Below, piece after piece: positions 6,330-9,804 of a stretch of DNA of 9,804 nt. This DNA comes from Mycobacterium sp. (GTDB taxonomy: Bacteria > Actinomycetota > Actinomycetes > Mycobacteriales > Mycobacteriaceae): assembly GCA_019246375.1 (NCBI GenBank), contig JAFAQO010000153.1, positions 1-9,804 on the forward strand, written 5' to 3'. Made by a program: the position numbers and the translations under genes. The notes under the pieces were generated by a model. That model searched no databases. It saw nothing but the letters and a program-made list of their open reading frames with translations, and was not told the origin of the DNA. Each line of letters starts with the position of its first letter. Positions within the stretch are counted from its first letter, which is position 1.

Positions 6330-8735
6330 GGCAGCCTGCGTTTGTGGCTGGCGCCATAAGCGAGGCGGCGCTCCACCGGCGGAGCCCTGCAACCACCACA
6401 GTGCTTCGACAATCGCGGCGCCGAGCACACCGACGCCAAGCGCGATGGTGGTCAAAGCAATGTTCGAGGGATCAAGTATGAACTGCTTCCGGGTCAACGG
6501 GATGCAGAAAATCACTACATATGCGGCGCCGGACAGAGCAACCAACGCCACCCGCCACCAGGTGTAAGGCCGGGCCACCACCGCCAGAACCCACACCGCT
6601 ACCACCAATAGCGTGATCAACGCCGACGTCGACGCCTGCATCTGCTGAGCCGGGGTAGCCGCAGCCCCTCGAAAAGCCAATAGATAACACACGAAAGTTG
6701 CGACACCGGCGACTGCTCCGTTAGGCACCGCGGCCGTCACAACCCGGCGGACGAAACCCGGCTGCGCGCGCTCGTTGTTGGGAGCCAGCGACAGGATGAA
6801 CGCGGGAACACCGATGGTGAACCAGGCGGCGGTTGTCACCTGGATCGGCTCGAACGGGAACATCAGTGAGTTGATGCCAAAAGCTTTGGCGCCCAGACCG
6901 GTAACGCCGACCAGCAGCGCCAGCAGCGCCGAGTACACCGTCTTGGTCAGGAACAGGTTGGATACCCGTTCGATGTTGCCGATCACCCGCCGGCCCTCAC
7001 CGACTACGTAAGGCAGAGTGGCAAACTTGTTGTCCAGCAGCACGATCTGCGCGACAGCCCGCGATGCTGCACTCCCGGCGCCCATCGCCACGGCAATGTC
7101 GGCGTCTTTGAGCGCTAGCACGTCGTTGACACCGTCACCGGTCATCGCGACCGTGTTGCCGCGCGATTGCAGAGCACGCACCATTGCACGCTTCTGGTCG
7201 GGGCGTACCCGGCCAAACACTGTGTATTTTGCCATGATGTCGGCGAGCTCCTGCCGATCGATGGGCAACTCGCGCGCGTCGAGCACCGCGCCGTGGAGCC
7301 CGAGCGCTGAAGCCACCGCACCCACCGAGACGGCGTTGTCGCCGGAGATCACCCTGATTGAGACACCTTCTGCTGCAAAGTACTTCAATGTCTCTCGGGC
7401 GTCGGGCCGAACCCGCTGTTCCAGCATTACCAGCGCCGCCGGCACCACGTGGCCTGCCGCGTCGGGTTGGTCAACCGGCAAGTCGGTGAGCCCTAACAGC
7501 AATACCCGCAACCCATGTGAACCGGCCTTCTCGGCCTGTTTGCTGACCGTGGACGAGGCGTCCACCAGCACGTCTGGAGCACCGAGCACCCAGTTGCCAT
7601 GCTCGCCATAGGACACTCCGCTCCACTTGGTAGCTGACTTGAACGGGGCGGTGGCAGTTGCCGTCCAGCCCGGCGGGTTGCGGTAGGCCTCGGCGATGGC
7701 CTGCATGCTGGCGTTGGGACGGGCGTCGTCGGCAGCCATTGATGCGAGCGCATCGATGATCGCCTCCATGCCGGGCGCCGAGTCCAGCCGCTGTAGATCG
7801 GAAACCTGCATCTGATTTTCAGTCAGCGTGCCAGTCTTGTCCGCACACACCACGTTGACCCGGGCGATGCCCTCGATGGCCGGTAGCTCCTGTACGAGGC
7901 AGAGGCGGCGGCCGAGACGAATCACGCCCACTGCGAACGCGACTGACGTCATCAACACGAGGCCCTCGGGGACCATTGGCACGATCGCGCCCACCATGCG
8001 CAACACCGATTCCCGCCAGCCGACGTGCGTAGTGAACAACTGGGTGTAGGTGATCAACAGCCCGGCGGGAATCAGCAGATAGGTGATGAACTGCAGGATC
8101 TTGTTGATTCCAGTGCGCAATTCCGAGCGCACCAAGGTGAACTTGCTGGCCTCCTTGGCCAGCCGTGCAGCGTAGGCGTCGCGTCCCACCTTCGTGGCCC
8201 GATAGGCACCGGCTCCGGCGATGACGAAGCTGCCGGACATCACCCCGTCGCCGGCGTCCTTCAAGACGGGGTCGGCCTCGCCGGTGATCAGTGATTCGTC
8301 GACCTCCAGGCCAGACCCCTCGACCACCAAGCCGTCCACGACGACCTGATCGCCGGGGCCCAGCTCGATGATGTCGTCAAGCACCACCTCGCTGGGCAAC
8401 AACTGAAGTGTGCCGTCGGCCCGACGCACCAACGGCTTGGCCTGCCCGACGATTGCGAGTTCGTCCAGTGTCTGCTTGGCCCGTAGTTCCTGCACCATGC
8501 CGACGACACTGTTGGCGATGATCAAAAGCCCGAACAGGCCGTTAATCAGCGAGCCGGTCGCCAGCACGATGGCGAACAGCACACCCAGAATCGCGTTGAT
8601 CCGGGTGAACACGTTGGCTCGAATGATGTCGGCAACGCTGCGTGTCGCGCGGCCGGGAACGTCATTGGTCTTGCCGTCGGCAACCCGCTGGGCCACTTCG
8701 GCGTCGGTGAGCCCGGCGACAAGCGACGTCGACAT
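6306..8735 (-). CDS. ctpE: CtpE-type P-type ATPase (calcium-transport type)
   Basis: This 809-residue P-type ATPase closely follows M. tuberculosis CtpE, whose mycobacterial homologue has been described as a calcium uptake ATPase in the cell membrane. Seen in order are the start [20 protein letters not shown], the actuator motif TGEA (T151), the membrane helix with VPMVPEGL, the phosphorylation site DKTGTLT with D299, the hinge [20 protein letters not shown] at 532-551, and hydrophobic C-terminal helices. All catalytic motifs are intact. ATG 8735 is preferred because it places the protein at CtpE's usual N-terminus; an in-frame TTG at 8786 would add 17 residues. No strong Shine-Dalgarno is seen. 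Homology seems to end at PRLWR; the last 14 residues (6309-6350) run into the end of the 13E12 gene and are probably acquired. The family is certain; orthology to Rv0908 versus a second copy cannot be settled here. Confidence 0.93.
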   Translation of the reverse strand: MSTSLVAGLTDAEVAQRVADGKTNDVPGRATRSVADIIRANVFTRINAILGVLFAIVLATGSLINGLFGLLIIANSVVGMVQELRAKQTLDELAIVGQAKPLVRRADGTLQLLPSEVVLDDIIELGPGDQVVVDGLVVEGSGLEVDESLITGEADPVLKDAGDGVMSGSFVIAGAGAYRATKVGRDAYAARLAKEASKFTLVRSELRTGINKILQFITYLLIPAGLLITYTQLFTTHVGWRESVLRMVGAIVPMVPEGLVLMTSVAFAVGVIRLGRRLCLVQELPAIEGIARVNVVCADKTGTLTENQMQVSDLQRLDSAPGMEAIIDALASMAADDARPNASMQAIAEAYRNPPGWTATATAPFKSATKWSGVSYGEHGNWVLGAPDVLVDASSTVSKQAEKAGSHGLRVLLLGLTDLPVDQPDAAGHVVPAALVMLEQRVRPDARETLKYFAAEGVSIRVISGDNAVSVGAVASALGLHGAVLDARELPIDRQELADIMAKYTVFGRVRPDQKRAMVRALQSRGNTVAMTGDGVNDVLALKDADIAVAMGAGSAASRAVAQIVLLDNKFATLPYVVGEGRRVIGNIERVSNLFLTKTVYSALLALLVGVTGLGAKAFGINSLMFPFEPIQVTTAAWFTIGVPAFILSLAPNNERAQPGFVRRVVTAAVPNGAVAGVATFVCYLLAFRGAAATPAQQMQASTSALITLLVVAVWVLAVVARPYTWWRVALVALSGAAYVVIFCIPLTRKQFILDPSNIALTTIALGVGVLGAAIVEALWWLQGSAGGAPPRLWRQPQTQAASEGWVVR

Positions 8736-8746
8736 GAATTGCAAGC

Positions 8747-9154
8747 CTATCGAGCAAGCCCGGGAATCCGTTGATTCCGATGCCAAAAGTCACTTAAGGC
8801 ACCCAAAGGGCTGTCGCAGACCGAGGCGAAGCGACGCCTGTTGCAGTATGGGCCGAATGAATTGCAGCGACGTCGCGCGGCTAAGCCTTCACTGGTCTGA
8901 TGTGTCGCTGGATTGCCGCCTGCACCGCTGCGAACCGAGACCGCGCGCTCATCAGCCGCCTGCTGTTCAGCACGGGGAACGACGATTGCGTCGGACCCCG
9001 GGAAGACCAGAGCCTGGTGGTCAGTGTCGAGCCACCGCACCAGGTAAGGTGGCGAGCCGTCCTCGGTGTGCACTTCGGTGATCAATGCGCGCTGTTTCGG
9101 CTGTTCGCTTGTTCTGCCCTTGATGACGAGCCAGTCGCCGGCGTTCGCTTTCAT
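8747..9154 (-). CDS. DUF1918 protein with a replaced C-terminus
   Basis: ATG 9154 has a good ribosome site (AGAGGAAG on the minus strand, about 9162-9169). Residues 1-70 ([20 protein letters not shown], then [20 protein letters not shown] and [10 protein letters not shown]) closely match DUF1918 proteins such as Rv0569 and Rv2302 of M. tuberculosis. Those are 80-88 residues long with a small SH3-like beta barrel, and Rv0569 belongs to the dormancy regulon. After AADERA (about 8940) similarity stops. The frame continues another 64 residues to TAG 8749-8747, partly antisense to the P-type ATPase remnant. So the domain is whole or nearly so, but the tail is foreign. The stop is only 11 bases from ctpE's ATG, so both may share a transcript. 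Confidence 0.8.
   Translation of the reverse strand: MKANAGDWLVIKGRTSEQPKQRALITEVHTEDGSPPYLVRWLDTDHQALVFPGSDAIVVPRAEQQAADERAVSVRSGAGGNPATHQTSEGLAARRRCNSFGPYCNRRRFASVCDSPLGALSDFWHRNQRIPGLAR
8775..8900 (+). pseudogene. N-terminal remnant of another P-type ATPase
   Basis: The plus-strand frame reads [20 protein letters not shown], then [10 protein letters not shown], and hits TGA at 8898-8900. This is the cation-ATPase N-terminal domain (GLS-x2-EA-x-RRL-x2-YGPNEL), found ahead of the first membrane helix in calcium, magnesium and proton P-type ATPases. Upstream the frame opens after TGA 8772-8774 with no plausible start or ribosome site. Nothing of the remaining ~800 residues follows. It differs from ctpE, which lies on the other strand and starts [11 protein letters not shown]. 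It is therefore a leftover of a deleted gene. The fragment is read antisense by the tail of the DUF1918 gene. Confidence 0.75.
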
Positions 9155-9346
9155 CGATCTGCTTCCTCTGTCAATCGGCTTCTATCGTTCAGTTGCAGCG
9201 ACCATTTCGGGAAGAGCAGTACGCCACCAACCACCGGGCCGAACGTCTATTGCCATGGCGAATTTCGACGTTGAAACTTCCAGGCCAACCGCCAGAATCG
9301 TTGGTCCCTGAAGAGACAGACCTTCAACTCCAGCGGTCGACACCGC
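9155..9346. other. Region between the DUF1918 gene and the ferredoxin remnant
   Basis: These 192 bases should hold the promoter for the minus-strand DUF1918 gene. I looked for the DosR palindrome (TTSGGGACTWWAGTCCCSAA) and found only half-like pieces (TTTCGGGA near 9206 and GGTCCCTGAA near 9303). Open frames here carry no recognisable protein. The missing ferredoxin N-terminus is not found here in any frame. Confidence 0.3.
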
Positions 9347-9616
9347 GTGCAGGAATGCCCGGTGGATTGCATTTACGAGGGAGCTCGTTCGATGTACACC
9401 AACCCCGACGAGTGCGTGGATTGCGGTGCATGCAAACCGATCTGCCGCATGGAGGCGATCTATTACAAGACTGATCTGCCGCAGGACCAGGAACAGCACC
9501 TCGCCGACAACGCCCCTTGGCTCGCCCGGCGGCGCTGCTAGGTAGGGCGGTTGGCAGTTGACACGCCATTGGTCGCAGCACTGCCAACGACGTCCGCTAC
9601 ACCCGAGCGCAGATGA
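9347..9616 (+). pseudogene. fdxA: Decayed FdxA-type 7Fe ferredoxin
   Basis: From about 9347 the frame reads VQECPVDCIYEGARSMYTNP, then DECVDCGACKPICRMEAIYY, nearly the core of mycobacterial FdxA, an electron carrier with one 3Fe-4S and one 4Fe-4S cluster. The first ~17 residues are missing, including two cysteines of the 3Fe-4S site; the C-x2-C-x2-C group and the QEC cysteine remain. After QHLADNA the frame breaks and stops at TAG 9539-9541. The neighbouring frame there reads PLGSPGGAA, and past the stop the original frame reads AVDTPLVAALP. Both match FdxA's C-terminus (APLGSPGGAA...GVDTPLVAAIP), which shows a deletion plus compensating frameshifts. GTG 9347 has no ribosome site. A 64-residue product would be unlikely to work as a 7Fe ferredoxin. 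Confidence 0.8.
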
Positions 9617-9804
9617 CCGGAATGCGGGCGGATTGAATGACAGCTGAGCTGACTGAACCTAGCAGCATTCCGGCAAACCCACCGCGCCCATGGCTACCGA
9701 CAACGACCAGCTGCGCAGATTTCGACCATTCGATGAGCTGATGTGCGGGCCGGTCACACACGACAACAGGTCTCACCGGCACGTCCGGGTAGCGCTCCCG
9801 CCAT
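9597..9804 (-). CDS. Universal stress protein, C-terminal part (5' end outside window)
   Basis: The minus-strand frame is open from the window edge and ends at TAG 9599-9597. It reads [20 protein letters not shown], then the core [20 protein letters not shown] and [16 protein letters not shown]. The G-x2-G-x9-G-S ATP-binding signature is complete (GSHG, then GS). It resembles the last ~69 residues of tandem-domain mycobacterial USPs such as Rv1996 and Rv2005c, which belong to the dormancy regulon. The methionine visible at 9782 is not needed, since the frame stays open and homologous upstream of it. Its 3' end overlaps the decayed tail of the ferredoxin remnant on the other strand. Confidence 0.9.
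   Translation of the reverse strand, partial: WRERYPDVPVRPVVVCDRPAHQLIEWSKSAQLVVVGSHGRGGFAGMLLGSVSSAVIQSARIPVICARV

Noticed and set aside
9290..9315. DosR-box-like sequence (TTGGTCCCTGAA) upstream of the ferredoxin remnant
   Set aside because: Only one half-site resembles the consensus; the other half of the palindrome is absent.
9182..9499. Minus-strand 105-residue open frame opposite the ferredoxin remnant
   Set aside because: It is antisense to conserved ferredoxin codons, has no recognisable domain and no ribosome site.
1..9804. CRISPR array, tRNA or rRNA genes, phage integrase or toxin-antitoxin pair
   Set aside because: Looked for on both strands; no regular spaced repeats, no cloverleaf or rRNA sequence, and no such protein motifs were found.

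Overview
The window looks like chromosome of a slow-growing Mycobacterium related to the M. tuberculosis group. The evidence is a tandem pair of 53-bp MIRU repeats, a 13E12-repeat-family HNH gene with a mycobacterial SOS box, a close CtpE relative, and several genes typical of the dormancy (DosR-type) gene set: DUF1918 of the Rv0569/Rv2302 type, an FdxA relative and a universal stress protein. Species cannot be fixed from this sequence alone. Family assignments come from motif recognition, not searches. LAYOUT. (1) 1-1064, plus strand: the C-terminal end of a zinc alcohol dehydrogenase, a PfpI/DJ-1 family protein, and a frameshifted DUF2795 gene, closely spaced like an operon. (2) 1182-3218: a class I SAM methyltransferase with an NPPY motif, two MIRU copies and a CDGSH-type iron-sulfur protein, meeting tail to tail with a heme-oxygenase-like diiron enzyme on the minus strand. 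The MIRUs form a chain of ATGA stop/start overlaps that joins the methyltransferase to the CDGSH gene through two 18-codon reading frames. (3) 3348-4663: a complete insertion sequence. One DDE transposase lies between ends that each carry two copies of a 36-bp-spaced repeat. (4) 4670-6329: a 13E12-type DUF222/HNH gene. A perfect TATAAT and a LexA box sit directly on its ATG, which implies a leaderless, SOS-controlled transcript. (5) 6306-8735, minus strand: an intact CtpE-type P-type ATPase. (6) 8736-9616: a patchwork of fragments. It holds the first ~30 residues of a different P-type ATPase on the plus strand, a DUF1918 gene whose C-terminus is replaced by antisense of that fragment, and a decayed ferredoxin (fdxA) pseudogene. 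(7) 9597-9804, minus strand: the C-terminal end of a universal stress protein. HOW IT FITS. The outer regions carry stress and dormancy-type genes (aldehyde/alcohol metabolism, PfpI, CtpE, DUF1918, FdxA, USP). They have been rearranged, and breakpoints are visible at about 8940, 8898 and 9345 and probably in the DUF2795 gene. The IS and the 13E12 element are insertions between the diiron-enzyme gene and ctpE. The part most like a little-studied system is the methyltransferase, CDGSH and diiron-enzyme trio, with the MIRU chain as its clearest regulatory curiosity.
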